The notes under the pieces are model-generated. The model saw nothing but the letters and a program-made list of their open reading frames with translations. It was not told where the DNA came from and ran no database searches. Below are positions 47,855 to 58,072 of a DNA stretch of 64,000 bases, one piece after another. This DNA is from Asterias rubens (Eukaryota; Echinodermata; Asteroidea; Forcipulatida; Asteriidae). How positions within the stretch are numbered: the first letter of the stretch is position 1; every line of letters starts with the position of its first letter. The DNA is taken from positions 18,990,204-19,054,203 of the forward strand of contig NC_047065.1 in the NCBI RefSeq assembly GCF_902459465.1. The letters are read 5' to 3'. The position numbers and the translations under genes were made by a program.

Positions 47855-50022
47855 ATGTCAACAACAACGGAGGTAAGTCGGTCCCTGCATGGAAGATGTA
47901 CGTTTCATACCTTATTTTTGTGGCTGAAGTTGCATGGAATAAATCAGATGTTGAATTGTTATGAATTCGTTATCGTGGCACTTATAATGAAAGGATAATT
48001 TGACCATTTTCTGTCGTGGTTTTTACGCACCGTTTGTGTTTGTGCTTCTGATCCTTGACGCGACGTGGAACCTGACGAATACGTAGAGTTACTGCTTGTT
48101 GAAGTTCAGAAACTCGACCACTTAATGTGGAGCACCTTGTCTTTGACACTTTCCTCCGCTTTTCGAGGTTAGTGTTGCCACATTTCGTCGTTGACAAATT
48201 CCAATTTTATTCAGTGAATTACTGGTACCTTTACCTTCAAAACCCTTGCCTTTTATCTATGCTAACGATTTCCGTGCCATGAAACATTCCCCGAAATTAA
48301 AAACAATGATGTCCGGAAATTGAGCACAAAATGGGAGTACCGAAAACTTGGGCATGTCGGGTAGCCTTGCTCTAAGACTAAGAGCCCCTACCCCAATGAA
48401 GCCCAAGAGGAAGAGCATAAGTATTAACCATGGATGAATGGAGGAATGAAATAAAGTTATTTTATTTCTCTTTGTATTAACCACAATTTCACAGTAAAAA
48501 TAAAATTCTCATACAATCAATGATTTCAACATTGAATTAATGACAAAGTCCAAAGAGAAATAGCTAGGTCTGACTTAAGTTGGCATGATTTGTAAATTTT
48601 ATTTCAAAGTGAATTTGATCCATTGAGATTGTTCTTCCACAAATATGACATACCTTTTATGATTGTAAATATGGATAATAAGGGTTTATCATAAATCAAT
48701 TATAAAATGTTCACTTGGACTATGTTGGAATTTTTAATGCTCTATTCAAGTGTCATTATTAGGGAACACTTCAAACATTCCCTTTTTTGTTTTGTTTTTG
48801 GTTAGACTGACAAGTTTCACACTTTTGTTGTGTGTTTAAGTGTAAACAATGTTGTTGATAGACTAGCTACTTCAAAATATCAAAGTAGGTCATTTTATAT
48901 CCAGGTTTTCATTATATTTCCGGTTGGTTACAAACGTGACCGACATATTTTTGACAGTTGTTGAGTTTGTTTGTTGTTTTAGAAAATTTATATCAGAACA
49001 TACCTTGGCATTATTGTATAAATTATAGAACAAATTTTGAAAATTGTAGACATATTTATTTTATCCTTCATCAGGCAGTGTCCACTGGTCTCACAGAAGA
49101 GGACATCCCAGGAGCAAAACAGGATGTATCTGTACCTGCCCTGCAAAAACTTAAATGTCATGAGTTGAAGTTTTGGCTTCAACGCCGTGGAGATTCCTGC
49201 AAAGGCGTGAAAACCAAGGCACAGCTGATACAGAGGTATGTATGCAGAAAAAATACACCACATTTGATGCTGATTAAAACTAGTGAATGCCATGTGTTTG
49301 TGGGAAAATGAGGTTTGGGGTATACATGTAATATTAGTCACTGGCCAAGGTTAGAGTAACTGCCTAGATGGGATACAAGGGAGAAAGACTTTGGGCTGTC
49401 ATGAGGGGGTAATCTGTTATTAAGAGGGGTTGAGGGAAAAGGGCTCTTACAGCTACCCCCCCCCCCCATGATATGCTTGCAGTTAGCAACATGTATTTCT
49501 TTGAGAAAGTATTGGGAAAATATCAGATGACAAGTGCAATCTTGTTTACATGAATTAAAGTCTGTATTTGATATGTTTTTTTCATCTTTTCTCATTTGCT
49601 ATTTTAGAATTCAACAGACTGTTTCAAATGGCAAGCATTCTACAGTCATTGATCCCACCCCAGATGAGCATTGGGAGAGTCTCAAGGCACAAAGGGTACC
49701 AAGTGGGCCTATATGCACCATACACTCTGCTGACCCTATTCCCAAGAAAGGATCATACCACCAGTGGGGCAGTTCTACTGACTGGGGAAAGAGGCTTGAA
49801 AGCCTTCCAGACCTTACACGGCGAGAAATAGATCTGCACATAGACACTGTGAACATGAGAATTAGGCCACAGAAGGACTCGACTCGAGTGTCAAAACCTG
49901 CAATCCGTGGTGCACACCTCCTTGCTGAGAGATATCTCAATTCAGAGACTATTTCAATGCGCTCAGGTCCTATTTGTTGTTTTGCACAGTTACAAAGAAT
50001 AATTAATGTAAATTTATTATAA
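47855..50022 (+). CDS. Transposon second ORF, N-terminal part with SAP-like motif, truncated
   Basis: Proposed exons are 47855-47872 (MSTTTE, donor GAG|GTAAGT), 49075-49235 (acceptor CATCAG, donor AG|GTATGT) and 49608 onward (acceptor TTTTAG). Phases 0 and 2 agree at both joins. Exon 2 reads 'LKCHELKFWLQRRGDSCKG', a SAP-like helix-turn typical of the companion protein of ISL2EU elements. Exon 3 continues through 'GAHLLAERYLNSETISMRSG' and soon stops at 50020-50022, or leaves by a donor at 49967. From family knowledge a SWIM finger and a YqaJ nuclease should follow; neither is seen, so the gene is truncated. A second copy of exon 1 lies at 44985-45002. Confidence 0.5.
48227..49074 (+). other. 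Transposon interior, intron of the second ORF
   Basis: Together with 47873-48226 it forms the proposed first intron. AT-rich, no other feature seen. Confidence 0.4.
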
Positions 50023-50871
50023 GAGTTTTTGGAAAGGAGTACATCAAAATCCTTACCTTACCCTCATTGAGTAAACATTTTGTGTGGCAAGTTTGGCAAA
50101 GGTAATTTAAGATGAACAATTTAGAAATTTAGAAAAACCCAAAACGGTTGAAAATAATGTTCAGCAAGCCATTTATAAGTCTTTATTTAACCCTTCATAT
50201 TTATTCAACAGGCCTTGCATTACAAAGCATCACACAAAACATTCTTTTACATGAATGAATGCTCCAAAATCATTCTTTTCTGAAAGGTTTTCTGAAATAC
50301 AAATTAATGATCCTTTAATTCTGCATATTGTATTCTTTATACAATAATTCAGTTGGAAAAAATAATTTTGTACATTCCTGTGTATTTTTCTTAAAAAAGT
50401 AGTCTTGCTGTGTGCTGACATATACATGTAGCTGGATTCTTAATGTAAAGTCATCATTACACAATAATATTGATAGGTTATTCCAGAGAACAATTGTTCT
50501 GGGACAGGGTCTTCCAAAACAATGAAAAATACCTGTTCTTTATATTAGAAAAAACACTTGGGATGACTTATTATGTAACGCATGTGACCTCACGTTGAGA
50601 ATTCAGCCATACATTATATCAGCAAGTGGCCAAATTATATTAGCGACTATTAAAAAAAAAAAAAAAAAAAGTAAATCATTTAAAAGTACACAGGAATGGA
50701 ATGTACAACATGATTTTTCTAACAAAGGAAATATAGGTGTAACATAAAAGCACCATTACTTAGTATTTTAACAAACCTTTAAGTAGTATTTAAATAAAAG
50801 GCATGAGAGTGCTATGTATAAAATGAATATCAATGAGTTTGTCTGTATCTTTTTACAAGGAATGGTTTGTT
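50023..50871. other. Transposon interior between the converging genes
   Basis: AT-rich, with an 18-A run near 50653. No YqaJ or SWIM coding sequence is found, so the expected rest of the second ORF is missing. Confidence 0.5.
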
Positions 50872-52437
50872 TTACACATTACCAGACATTGAGATTACTG
50901 GATTAAAACTATTTGTCAAAAGACAGCACACTGTCCAAATCTGATTAATGGAGCCGTGCATGGTCAGAGGAATCGCACTGTCAAAAATACGAAATTTCTT
51001 GACCTTGTTTATCGCCCTTTCGACATGGATTCTCTCTGCTGCTATTTGCTGTGTCTCAATGGTCTCATCTTCTTCAAACTGCTTCCTTTCTTTGAAGAAG
51101 GCAGGGATATTTAGTTTGACACCCATTGGCTTTAGCAAATCATCAATTGTGAAACCACGGTCTGCCATCACAACATCACCCTTTTGAAACAGCTTGGGAT
51201 CCAGAAACCCACTCCGGATAACTATTTCTCTATCTGACATTGATCCAGGATATAGTTGACTTATGAATGTTATTGCACCACTAGGTGCGATACCCAGAAG
51301 TCCTTTGTAAGTTATATGATGCTTATTGTTTGACCAAAACATACTTTGGAGCATCAGAGAATCTGGGATATGTGCAAATATTTCAGAACAATCAACAATG
51401 ACCCTTGTATCTGGGTATTTGTCTCTAAACGTTTGTGGCATTGTTTTGGAGATAATACTTTTACTTGGCCAAATAGGAAGTGAGCCAAGCTTAAAGTACA
51501 TGAAATTAATCCATGTGATGAAGTATCTGCTAACACTTGACTCTGAAATGCTAAATAGGTATGCCAGATGCTTTACAGAAAAACCCTGCCTGAGTCTACA
51601 AAGGACCAAAATGAATTGTTCCTTGGGTGAAAGCTGTAATGTTCTCCCAGGTTTATTATGAGTTTTGTGTGAAGCTGAATAGCTGTGGTCCAAGTCCATG
51701 GCTGATGGAGGCTGGTATACTGAACAGGAAGGCTCACTTTCTCTATTTGCAGTATGTGTTATGACATTCTCACAACTCTCACCTGGGTTCAAAAAAGACA
51801 ACATGGCTAAAACCAAAGAGTAAGTGGGAAATCCAGTGTAGTGTTTTGTTAAGGAATCATTTCCCTCAAGACTACTAACAAACTTATTTCGTTCATTCTG
51901 TTCAGTTAGAGAATTTACCATCCTCTTCAGTCTTTGTACTGACTCCTTAAGTTCTGTCACATCATTTGACTGTTCATTCTCCTTGATTTGATTCACCTGA
52001 ACATCATTCTCCATTGTATCAGATAATGACTCATCCTCATTCATCGGTTCATCATCATTTGTTGTTTGTTCGTCAGCTACCCCACATGAAGTTGAGGGAC
52101 CTTCAAAGGTCGATCTATGAAGAACTCTGCGTTTTTTCGGTGACCAACTGTCAGAGAGTACATCTTTTGGCTCAGCACCTTGCTTCAGTATCCATACTCC
52201 ATTGAGGGTTCTCTTGATGTCAGTATCATTAAAGTGCACATTGCAAATCTGGGTAGACTTACTGACAAAGAATCCGTCTCGACCATGATCCCTTTTGATT
52301 TTTGTGCACCATCGGTCTCGGAGTTTGCGATCAGTGGGAAAGCAGAAAAAATGAAACTGCGACCTTGACAAGTCTTTGTTATAAAAACGATTGCTGCACC
52401 CATATGCAGCACATTCAACTCCTCTGCTGGATGGCAT
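50872..52437 (-). CDS. THAP-domain DDE transposase (DDE_Tnp_4 superfamily)
   Basis: About 521 aa from the ATG at 52437. An earlier in-frame ATG at 52458 lies upstream of the acceptor TTTTGCAG (ending 52453) and is likely intronic. A THAP zinc finger occupies roughly residues 1-95 (CAAYGC, the HFFCFP block, W at 'DRWCTKIK', 'CNVHF'). An acidic, Ser-rich linker and a coiled-coil-like stretch near 155-185 follow. A helix-turn-helix ('LSPKEQFILVLCRLRQGFS', 'ISESSVSRYF') precedes the DDE nuclease: VDCSEI, MADRGF and HVERAI carry the expected D, D and E. The frame is open, so the enzyme may be active. A candidate untranslated exon ends at donor CACAG|GTAAGT (53313, minus). It could be domesticated, but inverted repeats around it favour a transposon. 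Confidence 0.88.
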   Translation of the reverse strand: MPSSRGVECAAYGCSNRFYNKDLSRSQFHFFCFPTDRKLRDRWCTKIKRDHGRDGFFVSKSTQICNVHFNDTDIKRTLNGVWILKQGAEPKDVLSDSWSPKKRRVLHRSTFEGPSTSCGVADEQTTNDDEPMNEDESLSDTMENDVQVNQIKENEQSNDVTELKESVQRLKRMVNSLTEQNERNKFVSSLEGNDSLTKHYTGFPTYSLVLAMLSFLNPGESCENVITHTANRESEPSCSVYQPPSAMDLDHSYSASHKTHNKPGRTLQLSPKEQFILVLCRLRQGFSVKHLAYLFSISESSVSRYFITWINFMYFKLGSLPIWPSKSIISKTMPQTFRDKYPDTRVIVDCSEIFAHIPDSLMLQSMFWSNNKHHITYKGLLGIAPSGAITFISQLYPGSMSDREIVIRSGFLDPKLFQKGDVVMADRGFTIDDLLKPMGVKLNIPAFFKERKQFEEDETIETQQIAAERIHVERAINKVKKFRIFDSAIPLTMHGSINQIWTVCCLLTNSFNPVISMSGNV

Positions 52438-53525
52438 GGTGAAACAAAGCACCTGCAAAACAAAAGTATACTTGATTTATACAACTTATTCATAAAACAG
52501 AGCCATCCCTAAATCAAATCAGTTCTGATATAATTATTAGTAATCTGTATTATATTCTTGGGATTCACAACACTTTTTCATGACATGGTTTAAAGATGTT
52601 TTTAATACATGTAGCTAGTTTGACGTCAAAGAGCAAAGTGAACCTTTTAAAAAATGCTTCAAAAAATTAAGGAAATTATTTTGTCAAACTTCTAGCTGGA
52701 TATGATACAAATTTGATTTGTTATAATCCTAATTTATTAACTTAAAGGACATTCTGAAATGCGAATGTGGAATTTGGGGCTATTCTACCACAAGTGTGCC
52801 ACATACACTGTACTCTAGACCGAGTGTAAGAAACACCCTGCGAACTTGTGCCCACTTTCCGGAAGTCAATGTTATTATTTTTCGGCCCAAATTCTGACAC
52901 TAAGAAACCCACACAGAGGTTATTAACTTGGTAGAAGTACCAGACCAGTTTCAAACAAATGAAAATCAAGTATTTCAACTAGTAACACTGGAAAAGTTTC
53001 CGTATGGCGCCACCACTTTTTCATACGATATGAAATAAAACAGTCTGTATCTAGTTTACCTCAATAAGATATCCCTTTTTGTAAAAAATTGTGAAAAAGT
53101 GGTGGCGCCATACGGAAAGTTATCCCTAATACTTTTGGCAAACTGACTCCGCAAAACTTGGGGTAGACAGGGCCAGGGTTGAAGCACCACGTTTTAACAT
53201 GCACGCCGTGTGTGCAGCACGGCTACATCATTCATAAATCGTTAGCATATTTTCACTCAAAAACTGCAATTGTAAAAAATTTGCAGCCTGGTTTTTCCTC
53301 CATTAAACTTACCTGTGCTTGGCTTCTACCTCAACACGCTAAAATCGTATTTCGTTCTTGTATTTGGGTGTAATCTCACACGAAAGTTGTACTTCGGTCT
53401 GTAGAGGGAGCAGACACCATAAGTGTAACGTTACAGCGGAGTTGTTGTGACACAGTGAGCCTCGTTTTCAAACCCGGAAGTGCGCAGATCGACGCTAAAC
53501 TCGTCGTTTCGGGATTCCTCTATAG
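52438..53525 (-). other. 5' region of the transposase gene within the transposon
   Basis: It contains the inferred intron (53312-52453, minus), a nested palindromic MITE at 52994-53121 and the right terminal repeat ending near 53526. An open frame at 52742-52978 (minus) has no recognised domain. Confidence 0.4.
52994..53121. mobile_element. Palindromic MITE nested in the transposon
   Basis: 'AAGTTTCCGTATGGCGCCAC' on the left and 'GTGGCGCCATACGGAAAGTT' on the right are inverted copies, extended inward by CACTTTTTCA/TGAAAAAGTG. About 128 bp, non-coding. Confidence 0.7.
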
Positions 53526-53526
53526 G

Positions 53527-55369
53527 TTCGGGAAAACGCAATACAATGAAATACACAACATAATATGAGTCACGTTTTGTATGGTGTGAAAGTCATTTAT
53601 ACAGAACTTGCATTTCGCAGCCTTGCCTTATACATCAACAATCTTTTTTCAATTCAATGTTTATTCATTGTACGCCCATGAATAATCCCACAACCACCTA
53701 GAGCTTAAAGGGGGCAGACACTAGGCCTACTTTCAATGATCACACAAGGAATTTTGAAATAATATTCAAATTTGGTGGTCACAATCATTTGCAACATTTT
53801 CGGGGGGAAAACAGTTCATTTTAGTCAGGTAAGTTTAACGTACTTCGATTAGTGAACTAATCTTCAATTAGTGTCAATTGTTATGATTTATAATGATTTC
53901 TAGTAGACTGCAGGACTTGCGATCACAAGGTTGTGTGTTCAAAACCTAAATCAAGCTAAATTCTGATTTGCCAAATGACTTAGTTACTGAATCACAATTT
54001 CTTGATTTGTGCAATTCATAATCAGAGACGTTCAACCAATGTTTGTTTGTATAAGTGAGAGATTGGTTGTTGCCAGCTTGGTGTTTATATCCCAATTGCG
54101 GGCAAAATGTTAGACTCAGTAATATTACCACAAATGTTGTTATACTGTAAACTTTTTACAAGGCTTTTGCCTATTAAAACATAATTCCATCCACATAATT
54201 ATGTTAGTGGCGCTGGATAAAAAATAAAAATAAAAAAAAACCTTGCAATATTGTCTGCTATTTTTTTCATATAAAATCTGTAGTTCCTTTTTTGCCCCAA
54301 TGTCCGCCCGTAGTACACAGCCATTGCGACATATCGGGGAATTCCCGCGGATGAGAAATCAACAATTGTGTCTGAAGGTTGAGGTCAAGGTAAAACCGAC
54401 AAGATCTGCATAACAGACGTTGTGTGTCAATTAAGCGGCATACAAAACCGGTTCTTTAATGGCATAGGGGTGGGTTTTTTTTTGTCTGGGGGAGTAATCT
54501 GTTTTTGTAACCCTGATCTGGTGGATATATGACAGAAATCAAAAGTGAACTGCCTTATCGAATGTGTTGATCCTAGTGGCTGATCCTAGTCTGTGACTTT
54601 CACATCGAAGGCCGTACTCTTGGAAGTATAGATCGAATTACACGGTGTTTGCAGGTAAGATGATACATTCCAGTGCAATATTGAGAGTATGCAAGAACTC
54701 ATGTATCATGTACGTAAACATGATACCAGACTGCATATTGGATCGTTGCACTCGAAATTACCACTGCCGTAGTGCTTTTCAATGGGGAAGTAATGTTAAG
54801 GAAACAAAGTTAAACAGCTACCTGAGCGGAATGTTTTAAACGGAAATGGTATTTTAACTTGTTTATAATGCACTTGTTCACCATTTTAATGTAATTTCGA
54901 TATGTGTACACTTCTGAATTTCAAGCACAAATTGTGAGGAGCAAATCTAAACTGCTAAAAAAAAAAAACGGACGGAATGGCGTCCAGAAACAATGTGACA
55001 AAATACAAAAAGACTGCTGGTCCCTTCATGTCGCAACTCGCTCAATACACATGCTCTTGTACAATTATTCGAATCATTTAGTTTAATACACATCTAATCT
55101 AATCATGGTACCTGCCTTGATATTTGTTAATATAATTAGTTTTAGAGTAGGCTATACAAACTCCCGAGTACAAAGTACTGAGTATACAGTGCTAACACAC
55201 ATAGGTGTATGGGTAAAAAAAACAAAATTAATATTCTTTATCCCCGATGCAAATTTAACATCTACTATACAAACTCATTATCATAATTACCATCCATCGA
55301 CAGAGCGGTTAGGTTCCAAGGCACTCTGGTTTATCCACCAAAGATACAGTCAATGCCAAGTCTTATAAT
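53527..55369. other. Intergenic DNA, distal 5' flank of gene 4
   Basis: 54285-54400 is an inverted match to the flank of gene 3 near 42270-42360. At 55221-55252 a 32-nt string identical to the leader of the 15 kb exon appears. No gene recognised; open frames at 54645-55086 and 55105-55368 lack domains. Confidence 0.45.
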
Positions 55370-55716
55370 AGAGGCAGGTGACACTATTGGTATAATTACT
55401 CAAAATAATTATTAGCATAAAACCTTACTTGGTAGCAAGTAATGGGGAGAGGTTGATAGTATAAAACATTGTGAGAAACGGCTCCCTCTGAATAATGTAG
55501 CTTTCGAGAAAGACACTATTTTCCGCGAATTTTGATTTCGAGACCTCAGAATTAGATATTGAGTTCTCGAAAACAAGCATCTGAAATATTATCTCGCAAC
55601 TTTGACGACCGATTATATTGAGCTCAAATTTTCACAGGTTTGGTATTTTATGCATATGTTGAGATACACCAAGTAAGAAGATATTGAAAATTACCAATAG
55701 TGTCCAGTGTCCTTAA
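55370..55716. repeat. Family-A MITE (local tandem unit 1)
   Basis: Begins 'AGGCAGGTGACACTATTGG' and ends 'AATAGTGTCCAGTGTCCTTAA'. The flank to its right (55717-55925) is repeated after the next copy. Confidence 0.75.
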
Positions 55717-56640
55717 ACTGAGATGAACTAATTCAACAGTAAACGAACAGTATCACAAATAATATTTTGTAATAACGAGTTTGTTGACGTACTTGATTCG
55801 GGATGGCAATGCTAACTTGCAAGACATTACATGGTTTTTAAATTGGATATACTTTAAACTCCCAGTTAAGAATTAAACCGGATTACGGATCTAAAGGGAT
55901 CTGACCAATTTCTGGGTCAGGCTAGCCTTGTCCAAGGCTATTACCACTGCTATGAATTCAAGGCAGTGGACACTATTGGTAATTACTCAAAATAATTATT
56001 ATCATAAAACCTTACTTGGTAACGAGTTATCGGGAGAGGTTGGTAGTATAAAACATTGTGAGAAACGGCTCCCTTTGAAGTGGAGTAGTTTTAGAAAAAG
56101 AAGTAAACTTCCACGAATTTGATTTCGAGACCTCAGATTTAGAATTTGAGATCTCTAAATCAACCATCCAAAAGTACATAACTTCGTGTGACATGGGTGT
56201 TTTTTCTTTTATTTTTATCTCGCAACTTCGACGACCAATTGAGCTCAAATTTTCACAGGTTTGTTATTTTATGCCTATGTTTTGATACACCAAGTGAGAA
56301 GATATTGAAAAGTACCAATAGTGTCCAGTTTCTTTAAACTGAGATGAACTAATTCGTTCTTTAAGAAGGCAACATTAAACGAACATATCACATAATATCA
56401 CAATAGTGTCCAGTTTCTTTAAACTGAGATGAACTAATTCGTTCTTTAAGAAGGCAACATTAAACGAACATATCACAAATAATGTTTTGTTATAACGAGT
56501 TTGTTCACGTACTTAATTTGGGATGACAATGCTAACTGCAAGACATTACATGGTTTCTTAAATTGATATACTTTAAACTCCCAGTTGAGAATTGAACCCG
56601 GATTACGGATCTAAAGGGATCTGACAAATTTCTGGTCAGG
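55717..56640 (+). repeat. Local direct duplication of MITE flank
   Basis: The about 200-nt flank at 55717-55918 ('aactgagatgaactaattc' to 'ggatctgaccaatttctgg') recurs at 56405-56635. A further about 70-nt tandem copy of 'gtgtccagtttctttaaact' with its flank lies at 56324-56477. Confidence 0.8.
55960..56337. repeat. Family-A MITE (local tandem unit 2)
   Basis: 'AAGGCAGTGGACACTATTGG' to 'AATAGTGTCCAGTTTCTTTAA' with the central 'TTTCGAGACC' palindrome. Confidence 0.8.
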
Positions 56641-56712
56641 CTTACCCGGAAAGTGGTTACCAAATAATAATACTTTAACTACGGTAGTGCGTAAAACACG
56701 CTTACTTTCCCA

Positions 56713-57008
56713 TTAAAAGACACTGGACACTACTATTGATATTTTTTCAAATTACCAAGCTCAATCGGTCATCAAAGTTGGAAGATAATAATGAAAGAAA
56801 AAACACCCCTTTTACACGAAGTTGCGTGCTTTCAGATGCTTGATTTCGAGACCTCAGATTTAGAATTTGAGGAAATTTACTTCTTTTTCGAAAACTACTC
56901 CACTTCAAATGGAGCCGTTTCTCACAATGTTTTATACTTCCAACCTCTCCCCATTACTCGTTACTAAGTAAAGTTTTGTGCTAATAATAATTTTGAGTAA
57001 TTACCAAT
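56713..57008. repeat. Family-A MITE, truncated at the right
   Basis: 'TTAAAAGACACTGGACAC' opens it. It breaks off after 'gagtaattaccaatttt', just before the expected terminus. Confidence 0.7.
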
Positions 57009-57581
57009 TTTAGATCAATAATTGTGGCCCATTATTATAAGCCTTGTATTTTTGTGTGGTATACATTGTCTATTGCAATTATAGTTCTTATATTATAGCG
57101 CATTTACAATAACTGTATCAAATGTTTGTTTACATTGCAACCATAATTTGCACACAAAAAATGTGAAATGTAGCTTTTGCATTTTTTCTTTATCGGGTTA
57201 ATGTAAACTCCCCGATGAGAAATCGACAATGAGTTCTAAAGGTTGGGGTCAAATGTTCAAAGCAATCAACTCAGAACTGCATTACACATACGCAAGGTGC
57301 AGCGGGTGGGTTTTTAGTGGGGTCGGAGTACAGCAATCAGTTTTTTGTGATATGAGTTTTAATTCCCTAAACTTGGAATCTGGGAAGCGTTGCTGTCAGT
57401 TAAACGCTTCTCAGATTGTGTATTCCTATTAGAGAATATTCCTTCTGCGGACAAAAAAAAATCGCTCAGGATTTTCAGCGATATCTCAAAAACACGACCA
57501 CCTTTTGAAACAGTGTTCCCACGTACATGTACATTTGTAAAGGATAAAAACAAGGTTCCAAAACAAAAGGTATAATTTGCC
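57009..57581. other. Intergenic DNA upstream of gene 4
   Basis: 57203-57255 ('ccccgatgagaaatcgacaa', 'ggttggggtcaaa') resembles 54335-54395, so this flank piece is itself repeated. No gene recognised. Confidence 0.4.
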
Positions 57582-57877
57582 TTAAAGGATTTGGGTACTT
57601 TTTCAAAATGTCCACAGATTTACATTAAACAGAAATGAGTAAAACAATGTCATGAAAATACGTTTTTACATGCTTAAAATAATTTTGGTCTCATGATCTG
57701 TGAGACGAAAATTATTTTCATGACATCGTTTTACTCATTTCCCCAAAACTACAGCACCTCAGCACGTAATATTTTCAGTGAAGCTTTCTACTATCGTCAT
57801 CTTCAAACTGTGTAAGTTTGGTGTAAATCTGTGGACATTGTGATTTTTGTCCTACCAAAAGTACATAGACCCTTTAA
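57582..57877. mobile_element. Family-C MITE
   Basis: TTAA borders, 'AAAGGATTTGGGTACTTTTT' at the left and 'AAAAGTACATAGACCCTTT' at the right. It is slightly shortened compared with 22695-23075. Confidence 0.8.
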
Positions 57878-58072
57878 TGCAAATTAGCTCCTAGTGGATG
57901 ATACCCATGCCTACATAAAATGTATCAGCCTCAATGTTGTCATTTCCCTATGCTACTCAAGCCGATAAAATGTCGGCCAAGGAGCAGTTACAGTTAAGTA
58001 TGAATTTCCTTTTTGTCCACAAACGGTGAGAGTACAACTATTGACTTCACTCGAAATGTTTTTTTTCTAGCT

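Larger units (their letters stand above)
45357..48226 (+). repeat. Tandem duplication, unit 2 (2870 bp)
   Basis: It is the second unit, offset 2864-2870 nt. Its right end continues into unique transposon sequence ('ACTGGT|ACCTTTACC'), so this is the unit attached to the full transposon. Small ORFs repeated in both units (for example on the minus strand at 45112-45327 and 47982-48197) have no recognised domain. Confidence 0.95.
47753..53526. mobile_element. ISL2EU/IS4EU-like DNA transposon with THAP-DDE transposase
   Basis: It is about 5.8 kb between diverged inverted ends: 'CCTATAGACGTATTTCGAA' at 47753 and the inverse of 'TTTCGGGATTCCTCTATAGG' at 53526. Both arms also contain 'TCTGCGCAC' and 'CGAGGCTCACTGTG'. 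Inside are a THAP-DDE transposase gene on the minus strand and the start of a SAP-like second gene on the plus strand, converging. Two-gene elements of this kind normally pair the transposase with a YqaJ-type nuclease; that part is absent here. The left end is present twice because of the tandem duplication (first copy from 44883). Target-site duplication not determined. Confidence 0.6.
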
